A DNA stretch of 64,000 nt, taken from NCBI GenBank assembly GCA_024195265.1, contig JAJLRJ010000014.1:12887009-12951008 (forward strand). The letters run 5' to 3'. The translations under genes were made by a program, and so were the position numbers. This document shows, in pieces, positions 8,355-19,580 of this stretch (the stretch's first letter is position 1; each line of letters opens with the position of its first letter). The notes beneath the pieces were generated by a model, which saw only the letters and a list, made by a program, of their open reading frames with translations, made no database searches and was not told the origin of the DNA. This DNA comes from Dendrophyllia cribrosa (taxonomy: Eukaryota; Cnidaria; Anthozoa; Scleractinia; Dendrophylliidae).

Positions 8355-8518
8355 GTAGTCACATGATTTCGAGTGCGATTTGGAATAAGTGAGCACGAGT
8401 AAATTTTTCAAAGACTACAAATTGCACGAGCCGCTTCGGTGAGTGCAATTTGTGGTCTTTGAAAAATTTACGAGTGCTCATTTATTCCAAATTGTACGAG
8501 AATAATCATGTGATTACT
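8355..8518. repeat. Palindromic foldback element
   Basis: Near-perfect hairpin with ~75-bp arms ('AGTCACATGAT' ... 'ATCATGTGATTACT'; inner arms around 'AATTTTTCAAAGACTACAAATT'). I recognise this palindrome as an abundant anthozoan repeat. Confidence 0.65.
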
Positions 8519-8871
8519 TGTTAATAATATACATGCAAAAATTTCTGTCACGCTGCGATTGTTTTCGTTACAAAAATTCACTTTGCCACGCTTCGATAAC
8601 TCCACTTCGGATTGGTCGAAATTTTGACAGATGAATTCATGCGTGAATATTCATGCACTCTCTACAAGAACTGCATCACAAGTTTTTCGTCTTTCAGCCA
8701 CAGTTAGAAACTTTGTAAAAGAACGAAGCAAAACATAGACGTCGCCATGGTTTTGCTCTTATCCGCAGGCTGGTATTGTTGAAAGGTTTCGACGTACGCT
8801 GCCGCCGTTTTGTTTATTCAGTTATTTACGCCGATTCGGAAAAGTCTTCAACGCTCTTGACGACTTTGAAA

Positions 8872-9068
8872 GGGACATTCCACTTTTTAGCCGCACCCCC
8901 CCTAAAGAAGGACATGTTTTGCAAAGAAGGGTTCGGATTTTTTCTTTTCAAAGGTGCCGACAAAAAATCAACCCTTCGGATTTCATTTTTCAAAGGGTGC
9001 CGACGATAAATTGAGGGTTCGGATTTTTGCCGTCTTTAGGGGGGTGCGGATATAAAATGGAACGTCCC
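8872..9068. mobile_element. MITE, 197 bp
   Basis: Terminal inverted repeats of ~40 bp: GGGACATTCCACTTTTTAGC at the left, complementary to the right end with a few changes. The interior contains two imperfect copies of a 'GGGTTCGGATTT' motif. A short AAA may be a target duplication. Confidence 0.6.
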
Positions 9069-9634
9069 AAAGCTAACAACGAGGTGAAAGCTTCCAAACG
9101 GTTTTTTGCCAGCACAGGAGAATGTTTAATCACAGGTCTGAGTTCATTTGCTCCACAGGACATTACCGAGGTTAGATTTAGACGCTTTTATGGCGCCTTT
9201 TTGCTTTCTTGTTGTAATGGGTGGACATTTCTTTCAAGCTAGAGGCCTTTAAACCACTTTGGCAGCTCCTTAACTCCCGATACTTGAACAGTTTATTCTT
9301 TCTATCTTAAACGTAAACAGTTATTTTTTATTGTAATTATATTGTTTAATTAGATTCTTAGGTTAGCATTTGTTTTAACTCCGGCGTAAAATTCATCACG
9401 GGTTTTCGTAGGCGCCTCATTGATTCTCCGCTTCGTTTTCTTTGTTGACTTGTACTCGTGTCCTTTTTTTCTCAAATCTCTTAGTATTTCTCAGTAATTA
9501 GAACTTTTGTCTGTTTTCGTATTTGGAATCAGTTTTCTTTCAAGACTTTCTATTAAAATTCTGTTTGAATCTTTTTTAATTTGTGTCCGCCATTTTGTTT
9601 CTGCATGGCTCGAAAATCTGTTCAGCTATCCTTA

Positions 9635-9796
9635 GGGCCTGGTCGCACTACAGTCAAAAACAAAAATCCGCCCGTGCAAAAATCGAGGAAAACAAAAGAA
9701 ACCGCTCCGGTGGGACACGCTTTTGTGGAATGTTTTTGTTTTTATGTCATTTTGCACGGGCTAATTTTTGTTTTTGACTGTAGTGCGACCAGGCCC
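9635..9796. mobile_element. MITE with GGGCCTGGTCGCACTACAGT termini (copy 1)
   Basis: 162-bp element with ~45-bp inverted termini beginning GGGCCTGGTCGCACTACAGT, flanked by TA on both sides. Short ORFs across it on the plus strand are by-products of the inverted repeat. A second copy lies at 11066-11200. Confidence 0.7.
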
Positions 9797-11065
9797 TAAC
9801 TGTCAATCATTTTAATTTCAACTTTTTGCACTCAATTTCACCTTTTTGCATTCAATTTCAACTTTCTGCACTGTTTGGGATTAATCGACATTCTCTCAGC
9901 CAATCAGAATGCAGAAATTTTTGCATGTATATTATTAGAGCAGTTAGAGACCCAATCGCACAACATACAATTTTTAAAAGAAATTGTTATTGTCATAATT
10001 ATTAACCATCAGCTCCTCCTTTATTCTTGAAATCAAAGATATTCTATGTGGGAAAGAGCTAATGCCGCAGAACAATGAAGTTTGCTATCGTTCTTATGTG
10101 GAACAATACTAAAAGTTTCAGATGAGGTCAGTTTTTTCGAAATCGGAGTTGCCATAGCAACGTTATGATGTCATCCCCCGTTTTACAAATACCGAATAAC
10201 TTGTCATCAAGAGATAATTTTGTAAAACGCTCTCTGGATCTTCGATCTGACGTACTTATCCTGAGGTCTGCAAAATTTCAAGAATTTCTATAAAAGCGTT
10301 TTGGAGAAAATTTCGAGTGAAGTTTTAAGGTGTTTAAATATAACAAAAAACAAAACAATTGAGTGAAAATCTCAAGGAATCGTTCCGTTTGAATTTCAGA
10401 AATATTGGCTTGAATATGAACTGACCTGGAGTGTTATTTCGCTTATATATATAAAAAAAATTGGCCCTACACTTATTAAAATAGTCACGAATTAAACAAC
10501 TGAAAAGCGATCAATAGAATGAATTCGTATAACTCGTGTTTTATATGCTAATGAGCCGCGTTATATTCTAATGAGCTGTGTACAATAAAACAAAGGGAAT
10601 TGAAACGGCTGACTTTTTATTTGTTATAAAATTAATTAAAATCTCACAGATTAGCATTGCTAAGCGTATGCAAATTTAAACCAAGAGGTAACGATTCAAG
10701 CATTTCAGTAACAGCCTGTAAAAAACGAAACAAAGGACTATAAACATGTCGGGGCTCAAATTCCAGCCTTAATTTAATTCATGTGATTTTAGTCTAGTGT
10801 TTTATATTTAAACTCGAGCAAAGGAAAACAAAAACTGAACCATAAGATTAAACTAAACCGTAAGATATGTTTTTGTTTTCATCATTTTTTTTTATCAAAG
10901 ACCACATGTCTATTGTACACAGCTCATTAGAAAATAACGCGGCTCATTAGCATATAAAATACGGGTTATACGAATTCACTCTAATGAGTTGTTTCAAAAC
11001 TTAGTCCTTATGAAGATTAGTTAATTTTTAATATAATCCCAAAGGCTGTCAATTTTTAGCGCGAA

Positions 11066-11200
11066 GGGCCTAGTCGCACTACAGTCAAAAACAAAAATCC
11101 GCCCGTGGAAAAGTGGGACGCGCTTTTTGTGGAATGTTTTTGTTTTTATGTCATTTTGCACGGGTTAATTTTTGTTTTTGACTGTAGTGCGACCAGGCCC
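11066..11200. mobile_element. MITE with GGGCCTGGTCGCACTACAGT-type termini (copy 2)
   Basis: 135-bp relative of the element at 9635-9796 with the same termini (one change at the left end) and a shorter centre. It is inserted in the right half of the large foldback. Confidence 0.7.
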
Positions 11201-12248
11201 CAACTCAGGAATATATTGAGCTTATTTTCTCGCTGGTGGCTTGTTGCTTCATGATTCATCTCCATTGTATCAAATCGCAGTGGAATTGTAACTTTCAGTA
11301 TATCATGAATTCATGTAACACTTAAAACAAAGCAATGAAGTGTTTATGAATTCATTATGTACTGAAATTTACAATTGAATGGCGATTCGAGACAATGGAG
11401 ACGCATAATGAGAGCAACAAACCCCTAGCGTGATGAAAATCAGCGCAATATTTTCCTACTTGAGGCTGAAAATTGACGGCCTTAGAACGTTTCAATGAAT
11501 TTGAAACTTGACAGTCGGTTGCTTTTAAATTCGTGACCATTTTAATAAGTGTAGGGACAATTTTTGATAAAACGCGAAATAACACTCCAGACCAGTTCAT
11601 GTTCAAGCCAATGTTTATAAAATTCAAATGGACGATTTCGCAGAGATTTTCAGTCAAGGTATTTGGATGGTATAAAATTCATTTCAGACCAAAATATTAT
11701 TTCCTCGAGCTTTGTAGACATAATTTTTAATAACATTTCAAAATTGTTTTGTTTTTGTTGTATTTTAACACCTTAAAACTTCACCCGAAATTTTCTCGGA
11801 AATGCTTTCATAGAAATTTGTAAAATTTTGTAGACCTTAATACAAGTATGTCAGGTCGAACATGCAAAGAGCGTCTTCCAAAATTATCTCTCGGTGATAA
11901 GAAATTCGGTCTTACGTAAAGTGGGAGATGACGTCATTATATTGCTATGGCAACTCCGATTTCGATAAAACGTACCCCATCTGAAACTTGAATCTTTCAC
12001 TTGTACAGCTGTGGCGATCGATTTTCCTTTGGATTGTTTATGGTGGTACACAAGTTTCTCAAAGTTGAAAGATATCGTCACCCAAAAACCCAGTCGTGCC
12101 ACCTTAATTACGTTCTAACAGGTCTGAAAACATAGCAAAATCTTCATATATCTAAATTTCAGTAGGCAGACCTACTTGTAGGCGTGTTCTCTTTGCTTGG
12201 TTAATACTGTTTTAGGACTGTTTTCGGACAAATATCGCAAGGGATCTA

Positions 12249-12516
12249 CAGCTGTTTGGAGAAAGGTTGTCGGAAAAAAGTGCAAAAGTGCACGCGACAA
12301 TCCCGAAAAATAATATGGGATATGATCAATGAATTTTAATAATTCAAATAAATACATGAAACTCGCGATGCCTCGTCCATACAGGGACGATCTTAGATGG
12401 CGAGCCATTGGGATAAATGAGTTTTTAGGATATAGCGTGGATGACTACCCACAATACCTTTCTGGATTGTCGCGTGCACTTTTACGCTTTTTTCCGACAA
12501 CCTTTCTCGAAACAGC
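12249..12516 (+). pseudogene. Fragment of a transposase helix-turn-helix inside an inverted repeat
   Basis: Between 54-bp inverted arms (12249-12302 and 12461-12516) lies a plus-strand reading frame with 'PYRDDLRWRAIGINEFLGYS' at about 12374-12433. This is the start of the N-terminal HTH typical of Tc1/IS630-like transposases abundant in cnidarian genomes. The reading frame dissolves into the inverted arm and no catalytic DDE region is present. It is a dead remnant. Confidence 0.45.
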
Positions 12517-12606
12517 TGTATATAATTGTCACATGTGGAATGTGACTTGCAAAAACAAACTGTCGTAAAAACCCCACAGATAACGTACCTGGAGTGGAAA
12601 AATCTT

Positions 12607-12957
12607 TCAGTCTTTGGACGCTGGAACTTTAACTTCAAACTCCTGGTTCACACGAACCAGTGTCTTATTGTTCGGTGATAGAATCCATGGACTAAACTTG
12701 TCTAAAGATATCTCCTCTTGACTGCTCGTGAAAGATAAGTCTTTGTTCTTGCTCCTTACTATTGCGAACGAGGAAGGTCGTTCTTTTGCAAGTCTTTTTT
12801 CCGTTTGTTTCTGAACAAAGGACCAAAGCGTCGCAAATTCAGACCATGAATGAGGGTGTCCGTTGTACTGTCTCAGTTTAGCTCCCGTTGATACGTAAAA
12901 GAGAGTGCAGCAATTTCTTTCTTCCAGGAAACTTCTTTCTACAAAAACAAGACACAT
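12607..12957 (-). CDS. Orphan 116-aa reading frame, possible terminal exon
   Basis: Open minus-strand frame of 116 residues. Near its 5' end is a plausible splice acceptor (TTGTTTTTGTAG|AAAG, about 12943), so the true coding part may start there as a last exon. The product is hydrophilic with no signal or membrane segment and contains 'HSWSEFATLWSFVQKQTEKR'. No family recognised and no partner exons identified on the minus strand. It could be a remnant carried by the neighbouring transposon fragment. Confidence 0.25.
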   Translation of the reverse strand: MCLVFVERSFLEERNCCTLFYVSTGAKLRQYNGHPHSWSEFATLWSFVQKQTEKRLAKERPSSFAIVRSKNKDLSFTSSQEEISLDKFSPWILSPNNKTLVRVNQEFEVKVPASKD

Positions 12958-13744
12958 GGAATATATAGCACCTTAATAAGGATGGATTTATTTTGAATAC
13001 CAAACAATACGCGTGTAGGGTATGTTATGAGGAATGCCATCGTGAGCACGCACTGCATTGGTTGTTTTGCAAACCAATTTCGGTAAAATGGAAGAAGAAA
13101 GCACACAAAACAAGTGTGAATATTTTACAGATAAATGACATGGCTACTGCAAAAATTACACTCGCTTGGGAAAAATTTGAGATTACAAAATAAAAAGGCA
13201 GATACCAGTGCATCTCTTCAGAACCTCTAATTTTATTGGACCTGGTCATCATGCACATGTATTCAGGGCTAGGGTCCATTGTTCTGTTGTTTGTTCTATT
13301 GTTTTCTCAGCCAATTCTGTTCGGCGTTCCGAGACGTGCATGCCGCCTCTAAAAAGGCCACATTGTAAATGTAAATGTAAATATTCTTACTGGACTCGGA
13401 TTACTCCGAAAGGAAGGTGATTGTCTGCGCAAATAATTGCAAAAGGATCGCATCATTGCACCAGTTTAATACTGAAATGCAGTTAGATAAATATTGTAAC
13501 TCAAATCAATTTTTATTATAGCCTATCTTAAATGGACATCGAATCTCACGGGGTTATGACAGTAATGTGCGACAATTATAGATAATTACATTTACATTTT
13601 ACACTTATATAGTTAATAACTATTTCAATTCGTAATATAATCATTATTTTAAAATTATAGCTTATCTTAAATTTTTCACTTCTTATGAAGTTTTATTTTG
13701 TATCTTTTATCTTTATTATTTTGTGGCGTACCTGGACCCTATTG

Positions 13745-13904
13745 CTGGTTTGCACGTGACGTCACGGCGACCATGTTGGTGGTCAAGAACAAAAGCGTTT
13801 CTCTCCGCTGAGAACTAAACTCTATTTTCATGCAAATTCTGCGACAAAAATTGTGTGGTATTGACCACCAACATGGCCGCCTTGTCACGTGGTTGCAAAC
13901 CAAG
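13745..13904. mobile_element. MITE, ~160 bp
   Basis: Inverted termini of ~42 bp containing 'CGTGACGTCACGGCGACCAT' at the left and its complement at the right, a repeat I associate with coral genomes. Followed at 13926-13949 by a (TTGA)n microsatellite of six units. Confidence 0.65.
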
Positions 13905-14326
13905 AATTGACCACGTTAAATAAAGGATTGATTGATTGATTGATTGATTTTCGCTGTTTGGTTTACGCGGAACAATACCTAAAAATCAACGGGAATACAA
14001 CGCGGAATCTTTCTACTTGTTGAAAACAGAGTACTGGGCAAATGCTAATCATGAAAATTATTAGTTGTGCCAACGAACGGTTTTTTTTACCACATAGTCG
14101 TAGAAAACTGACGTTTTTATGATTTTCATATATTCACATTCATAGAAAACGTTTTAGTTATTTTACCCTAGATGGAGATTTGTCCACGGAATAAAAGAAT
14201 CCGCAGCGGCACTATGAACAACCGGTGCCAGATGTTAATTGTGTAGTCCAAGAGCAGGTCGCATTCGACTGACTGACCACTTAGAACAATAACAAAAATA
14301 CTTGATTATCATTTATTTTCACGTGG

Positions 14327-14593
14327 TTTTCATACGTCTGGAATATCCCAGACGATCGGGAATTTTGCTGTTCCCGATCGTCCCAGATTTTGCCGGTATG
14401 TCGGGAAATTCGCCGACCAGCGCAGAAATCTGGAACGCGTCGGAAAAATAGAAACGCTCCCGATTTTCCCGATTTGTCCCCGACCATCACAGGGGACGTC
14501 TACGATTTCATGTTTTCATAAGTCGGCAAAATCTGGGACGGTCGGAAAGCAGCGATATCCCTGATCGTCTGGGATTCTCCCAACATATGAAAA
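14327..14593. mobile_element. Foldback/MITE with ~73-bp arms
   Basis: Left arm 14327-14400 ('CATACGTCTGGAATATCCCA') and right arm ~14520-14593 are complementary with scattered mismatches. The centre carries repeated 'TCTGGGACG'-like motifs. The minus-strand ORF across it is spurious. Confidence 0.6.
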
Positions 14594-14854
14594 GCAGGCT
14601 TATTCGCGATTATCGTTTCGGAATTTTCTGAAGCATTTTGCTTTCGCAACAAATGTGAAAACGTGTAGCACAACGATTTATCCTCAGCTTTTTTCTATAA
14701 CAGTACTTTCGGTTCCCACAGCCTAACTTAACAACTAAAATTTATTGGCAGTGCACTTCATTGTCAGAAGGAACTGATTTCTTTTCTCGTACATGCATAC
14801 TTCACCATACCCACCCATCCCGCGCTCCTGTACTTAAAGGATAATAGAACCACG

Positions 14855-14975
14855 GAGATTTGCTTTTATCACCTGAGCTGATAAGGTAAATTGGCCACCG
14901 TAAAAAAAAAGTAATAGTTGACGTTTCGAGCGCTAACCCTTCGTCAGAGCGAATCGAAAGAAGATGGAAGACTTT
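14855..14975 (-). ncRNA. Hammerhead-ribozyme repeat (retrozyme/Penelope-type)
   Basis: On the minus strand the core is CTGACGA (14941-14947) - AGGGTTAGCGCTC - GAAACGTC (14920-14927), matching the hammerhead consensus, where the second-last core position may be any base. The flank (ACGGTGGCCAATTTACCTTA and a TATCAgctcaggTGATA hairpin) is a repeat I recognise from metazoan retrozymes/Penelope-like terminal repeats. Stem I is degenerate here, so this copy may be inactive. Confidence 0.5.
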
Positions 14976-15382
14976 TATGGCACTTCCTTTTAAATGTTCT
15001 GAGAATAGTGTTCATGAAAAGTAATGAATTATGAATTTTCATTAAAATACCACAACAACACTTATTTCCTGGAAAAATTTTAAAATGCACGCACAAAACA
15101 AAATTAACTGTACTGGTACTGTTTTTTCTCGGATTTTGCCGAGTTTAATCTGTTGCTGTGACTGGCTGGCTGCCATAGTTTATAATAGTTGAACTAATCT
15201 TTCCCGTTTCAGCCATACCGGCCAGCCTTGCAATCAGTTCTGTTTACTTTTTTTACCCCAGCTATTTCTAGGAAAAAAAACAACAACAAAGTATCAAACA
15301 AAATAGGAACATGAGTTAAATTTGATCCAAATTAGTATGGGTTTACCCAGGCTATAAGGTCTTTTGACACTTAAATAAAGTT

Positions 15383-15420
<38 letters not shown>
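15383..15420. repeat. (CTAT)n microsatellite
   Basis: About nine tandem TCTA units, placed at the end of a SINE-like fragment. Confidence 0.9.
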
Positions 15421-15535
15421 AATTTAAGCAGTTCAAAAAGCAACCGGACAAAAAATTCAGGCTTGAACGGCCGGATCCTGTTTTTTCAGGTTGCTTTTTC
15501 AACTGCTTAAGTTGATAAATAAATACCTTTATTTG
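15421..15535. repeat. SINE-like/foldback fragment
   Basis: Inverted arms 15421-15445 and 15489-15512 ('AAGCAGTTCAAAAAGCAACC'), with 'TTCAGGCTTGAACGG' resembling the B-box end of a tRNA-derived coral SINE. A related fragment lies at 59091-59140. Confidence 0.45.
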
Positions 15536-15571
15536 AGTGTCAAACTAAAATAGCAGTAAAAGAACCACTAA

Positions 15572-15876
15572 AGGTACTGTTACACGAGGCAATTTTTCCT
15601 GCAACTTGCAACGCAACGCTGACGAGAGCCGTTGCGACATGTTGCGAGACAAGTTGCTGATTACATGTTACACGTTTGCAACTTGTCTCACAATGTTGCA
15701 AAAAGTAGATAAGTGGTTAACTTTTTCTGCAACTCGCAACGCAATTTTTCGTTGCGAAACAAGTTGCGCAGAGAAGGTGTTACACACGCAATTTCATCCG
15801 CAACTTGTCTCGCAATGGCTCTCGTCAGCGTTGCGTTGCAAGTTGCAGGAAAAAATTGCCTCGTGTAACAGCACCT
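15572..15876. mobile_element. MITE, 305 bp, TAA target duplication
   Basis: Inverted termini of ~60 bp (AGGTACTGTTACACGAGGCA ... complement), with TAA directly repeated at both flanks (15569-15571 and 15877-15879). The interior repeats 'GCAACTTGTCTCGCAA'-like motifs. Termini and the 3-bp TWA duplication fit a PIF/Harbinger-derived MITE. ORFs across it are spurious. Confidence 0.65.
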
Positions 15877-16417
15877 TAAATGGGGACACTATCAATTACG
15901 AGGATCAAATTTCACTCATGTTTCATCCGCAGTTCACATATATAATTTTCATATATTCATATTCAAAACAAGAACAATCGAAACAGAAACACTACGAGGA
16001 TCAAATGTAACTCATGTTCCTATTTTGTTCCGGTCTTCTCCCTTCCCCAGCAGTCACTGTCACGCTTGCATTGCGTGCATAAAGTTAGATTTTAAGACTG
16101 AGAGAACGAAGCTTTTATTAAATGTTCATATCCATTAAATTTAGACAATTGTGCTTTGCAGAAGTGAAGTAAGGAAAGAAGGAAACCTATTGATGATTAT
16201 AAACCTTTTCAAAGCCGTTGACAACACATCACTACTGCAACTCAATGGTTACTATGGCAACGTTAATTATTGGTAAATTAAAATTTTATCAGGAAATTAA
16301 ACAACCGCGAAATGTGCCCTCGATTGTGCACCGGGATTGTGGATTGCTTTTGTGTCTTTATTTTGTACTTAGTATAGTTCTTGGACTAAATTAATTCGTT
16401 TTATAGACTAATTTACA

Positions 16418-18091
16418 ATGGAAGAATCCTGGCAAAACGAAGGGTTTACTTTGACTGATGATAGTAGCAATTCGGCATTGCACTTACCACCGATAAATCC
16501 AATTGTTCCCGTAAAACCTGAAATCTCGATTGTCTGCATGAAATGCGAAGAAGAAATCAAGGTGCGACACTTAAAAGAACATCAAGAATTCCACAACGCG
16601 TTAGAAATGTTCGGATACAGTATGGAAAAGAAGCCCTCGAGCGTAAAACAGCTGGTAAAACGAAGGCGAGCTATTATGAGACGCTTGAACGAAACGGCGA
16701 ACTCCGAGAATCCAGTTTCGATGAAGAAACTACAGAAACTTAACCTCGCATATGAACTGTTAAAAGCCGACATCGAAGGCACGAGTACAACTCTTCGAAA
16801 GGTGGACGAATATTTTCAACTTTACCCCAATTTGCAGGGGCATGGAACAACTTTGAACTGCGCGCTAGCATTCGGTGTTTGCCAACATGCCAACGCGAGA
16901 TGGAAGACAACAATGGAAGACAGATACGCGTTCAAAGATCTCTTCTGCAACGATCCCCAGAGCGGATTCTTTTCAATTTATGACGGGTATTCTGGAAGCA
17001 TGGCTGCGGAGAAATGCGCGCGCTATCTTGGAGAAATCCTGGAACGAAAGGTGGAGTCAATTTATAACACCAGCATGAAACACGAAAATGTCAACGCGGA
17101 AATAGTGACAGCTTTCAACAATGCGTTCGAAGAAATGGATAACATTTTACTGTATGGTGTGGAGGAGCATTCAAGGAATCGCTGGAGCGGTTGTTCTGCG
17201 TTAACTTGCTTATTACGAGGAAATAACTTGTATGTAGCGAACGCGGGAAATATTAGAGCAGTGTTGTGTCGTGGGGACGGATCAATAGAACGCTTGTCTA
17301 CCAACCATAGTCCCACGGACAAAAAAGAGAGGCACCGGGTAAAAAAGACAAAAGGAGACATTTGTAAAAGTGATAAAACAGCCTTAGTTAACGGGGTATT
17401 GAAAAGCACTCGGGGACTGGGAAATCACGGAGATCCGAGTCTGAAGACAAGCGTTATTAAAACGCCCGTTGTTAATTGTCTAACTCTAGAAGAATCGGAT
17501 CAGTTTCTGATCCTTGCTTCCAACGGCGTTTGGGAGGTTTTGAGCGAAGAAGAGGTCATTCTTTTATTGGAGGATATAATACCGGACATTGATGTGAAAG
17601 CTATTGTGAAAAGAATGCAAGAAAGGGCATCCGCTCTTGAGGTTGGGCTACCTGTTCCCAAATGGGACGAAATTCCCAGACGAAACAAGGGTGTGGCGGC
17701 CAATGAGGGGAACAAGGACACTGTAATGTCTTGCTCCAGTTCCAATGAAGACATTTCACAAGGCAAAGGGGAGCATATACCTGGCGATGATAACTTGAAT
17801 GAAGAAAAAAACCATCGTCCTAGTGAAAGTCCTTCAGAAATTGACATAGAGTTAGATGAAAGCAGACATTGTGCAAAATCACCAGGTCTGTTACCACCTC
17901 CTAGCTCCCCGTTAAGATTGTCAAGAGGTTCCAACATCTTCAGAAATGAGAAAGCTTGTGCACTGGCAAAAGCATTGAGTGAAAGGCTGGTTGAGGGTGC
18001 CATCTTGGCAGGAAGCCATGACAACATCACAGTTTCTGTGGTTCTATTGAATGGGTGCCCCCTTCAGCTGTTCCTTCTGCCAAAAATCTAA
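16418..18091 (+). CDS. PP2D1: PP2D1-like PP2C-domain protein (probable pseudophosphatase)
   Basis: Single-exon 557-residue ORF. Residues 40-59 form a C2H2-like finger (C40, C43, H55, H59). A helical linker follows, then a PP2C fold from ~150 to the C-terminus, interrupted by a Ser/Glu-rich low-complexity insert (~405-515). Conserved PP2C elements: E167-D168 in 'MEDRY', D189-G190 in 'YDGYSG', and 'GSHDN' with D535. Several Asp of the canonical motifs are Asn: 'AGNIRA' (N278), 'GLGNHG' (N336) and 'ASNGVW' (N369, the third metal-ligand Asp). A finger plus a degenerate PP2C domain matches protein phosphatase 2C-like domain-containing 1. Loss of a metal ligand suggests little or no catalysis. A possible splice acceptor (TTTTATAG) lies ~15 bp before the ATG, so a 5' non-coding exon is likely. 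Confidence 0.8.
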   Translation: MEESWQNEGFTLTDDSSNSALHLPPINPIVPVKPEISIVCMKCEEEIKVRHLKEHQEFHNALEMFGYSMEKKPSSVKQLVKRRRAIMRRLNETANSENPVSMKKLQKLNLAYELLKADIEGTSTTLRKVDEYFQLYPNLQGHGTTLNCALAFGVCQHANARWKTTMEDRYAFKDLFCNDPQSGFFSIYDGYSGSMAAEKCARYLGEILERKVESIYNTSMKHENVNAEIVTAFNNAFEEMDNILLYGVEEHSRNRWSGCSALTCLLRGNNLYVANAGNIRAVLCRGDGSIERLSTNHSPTDKKERHRVKKTKGDICKSDKTALVNGVLKSTRGLGNHGDPSLKTSVIKTPVVNCLTLEESDQFLILASNGVWEVLSEEEVILLLEDIIPDIDVKAIVKRMQERASALEVGLPVPKWDEIPRRNKGVAANEGNKDTVMSCSSSNEDISQGKGEHIPGDDNLNEEKNHRPSESPSEIDIELDESRHCAKSPGLLPPPSSPLRLSRGSNIFRNEKACALAKALSERLVEGAILAGSHDNITVSVVLLNGCPLQLFLLPKI

Positions 18092-18256
18092 GCCTTCAAT
18101 CAAGAGCCTAGATCAGTGTGACAATTCTCCATACCAACTTCCATACATTTCTTTTGACACTAGTTTTAAGAAATTAATCACGGTTGATTACTTTATTCTC
18201 ATTGTATTGGCAATGTAAGGAGAAATTAGATGCTGGTCAATCTTGAAGTTTCCTTA

Positions 18257-18650
18257 GGGACCGTTCATAATTTATGGGTTGTGGGGGCTATGGGGATTTG
18301 GAGGGGGGGCCATTAATTTTCATCCAAAACATTTCGGGGGGGCCATCAAAATTCAATTGGTACTCTATATAGGGGGGGGGGGGGGGGGGGGCACTGAAAA
18401 CTTACTTTAATAATCGGTCCGGTTTAGAGAAGTATTTTAACGAATAAACTTTAGGTTCACTTAAAGAAGATATTGATAAATTCTAAGTGAAATCCGAGCG
18501 CTTTTCAACATTTTACCTTTGTCCGCAAGCTGTCATGAGGGGGGGCCAGATAAAAATATCTTACATCATCAGGGGGGGCTAGAAAAAATATTTAAGGAAA
18601 AAAATTAAGATCCCCATAGCCCCCCCAACCCATAAATTATGAACGGTCCC
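18257..18650. mobile_element. MITE, 394 bp, TTA target duplication, with poly-G
   Basis: Inverted termini begin GGGACCGTTCATAATTTATG. TTA is repeated on both sides (18254-18256 and 18651-18653), as for PIF/Harbinger-type elements. G-rich interior with a 20-base poly-G at 18372-18391. Confidence 0.7.
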
Positions 18651-19295
18651 TTATAAGAGCCCAAGAAGGAACAAGTAATGATATTGCAGAGGCATGAACA
18701 GCAGTGTAATAGCTTACATCATGAAAATGCCAGTCCTCTTCATCAGTCAAACATAAATTTTCACTTTCATTTAATACCCAAACTGTTAACACAGGCATGA
18801 TTTAAAACTCTTTTTACTGTTTTACACAGTGGCTACCTTTGTCTCTCATTGTTCTGCTTAAATTGTTTTAAGTATTCAACCCTCCAAGTTTAACATAAGT
18901 TTAAGTTTTCTGTAGTCACCAAGAAATATTTTTTTCATCACCAAAGTATATTGAATAGGTGAATAGCATTGAACTATTAGATCCTCTTGGTAGCAGTTAT
19001 GACAAAATCCATCATTTTGCAAGATTTTCTTTCCATCTGTTCATATAAAAATATGAAATTAAAAATACTGACTGATTAGTTTTGCCGAGTTGGTAATAAC
19101 AATTTTCATTGCCAAAATTTTAGTTGCCATGAAACCCAAAATGGTCCCAACTTGGAGGGTTGGTGTTATATGTTAAACTAGAATCAAGGAGAGAAAATAA
19201 AGCTTAGGAACAATGCAAAGGTTTAAAACGCTTATTTATTTCTCTACTCTGCACACAGTCCAGGTGAATTCTGTTATATACACATGCAATCTGAC

Positions 19296-19580
19296 AGCCT
19301 GATTCTCAGATGATCAGAGATCACCAGCACTCACTCACTCCCTCCCTCCTCTCCCTGTCTGATCTCTTTTGTTTCAGGGCTTGTTTTTGACGTCATTCGA
19401 CTGTTGAATATTTCTACAAATCAGTGTAGTTGTTAGACAGTTTTCTCTCCATCAGGAATAAATTATTGCACCCTGACTGGTCAGAGTTAGTCAGATGACA
19501 TCAAGAACAAACCCTAAAAAAAGGTACATCCGACTGGGAAAAGTGGGAGCTGTGACCTCGGACAGGCTAAAAATTAGGCT
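19296..19580. mobile_element. Foldback element (AGCCTGATTCTCAG family, copy 1)
   Basis: Outer ends AGCCTGATTCTCAG ... AATTAGGCT and inner inverted pair 'CTTGTTTTTGACGTCATTCG' / 'GATGACATCAAGAACAAACC'. The same family occurs at 20065-20830. Confidence 0.5.

Larger units (their letters stand above)
8522..9937. mobile_element. Non-autonomous element with ~26-bp terminal inverted repeats
   Basis: Termini 8522-8547 and 9912-9937 are 26-bp inverted repeats ('ATATACATGCAAAAATTTCTG' type). The ~1.4-kb interior has no transposase ORF and contains two younger MITEs (8872-9068 and 9635-9796). Confidence 0.45.
8050..12112. repeat. Large interrupted foldback (nested inverted repeats)
   Basis: Two segments of a left arm (about 8050-8190 and 10110-10495) match, in reverse complement and in order, the right arm at about 11985-12112 and 11525-11985, with many point differences. 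The left arm is split by ~1.9 kb holding other elements. The right arm is separated from the centre by extra DNA including a MITE at 11066-11200. A second inverted pair (10494-10600 and 10904-11001) forms the core. This is an old foldback colonised by younger insertions. No coding capacity seen. Confidence 0.6.

Noticed and set aside
9581..9799. Overlapping plus-strand ORFs near 9.6 kb
   Set aside because: They span the inverted-repeat MITE 9635-9796 and have no domain or codon signal.
17500..18030. 176-aa minus-strand ORF
   Set aside because: Antisense shadow of the PP2D1-like coding sequence.
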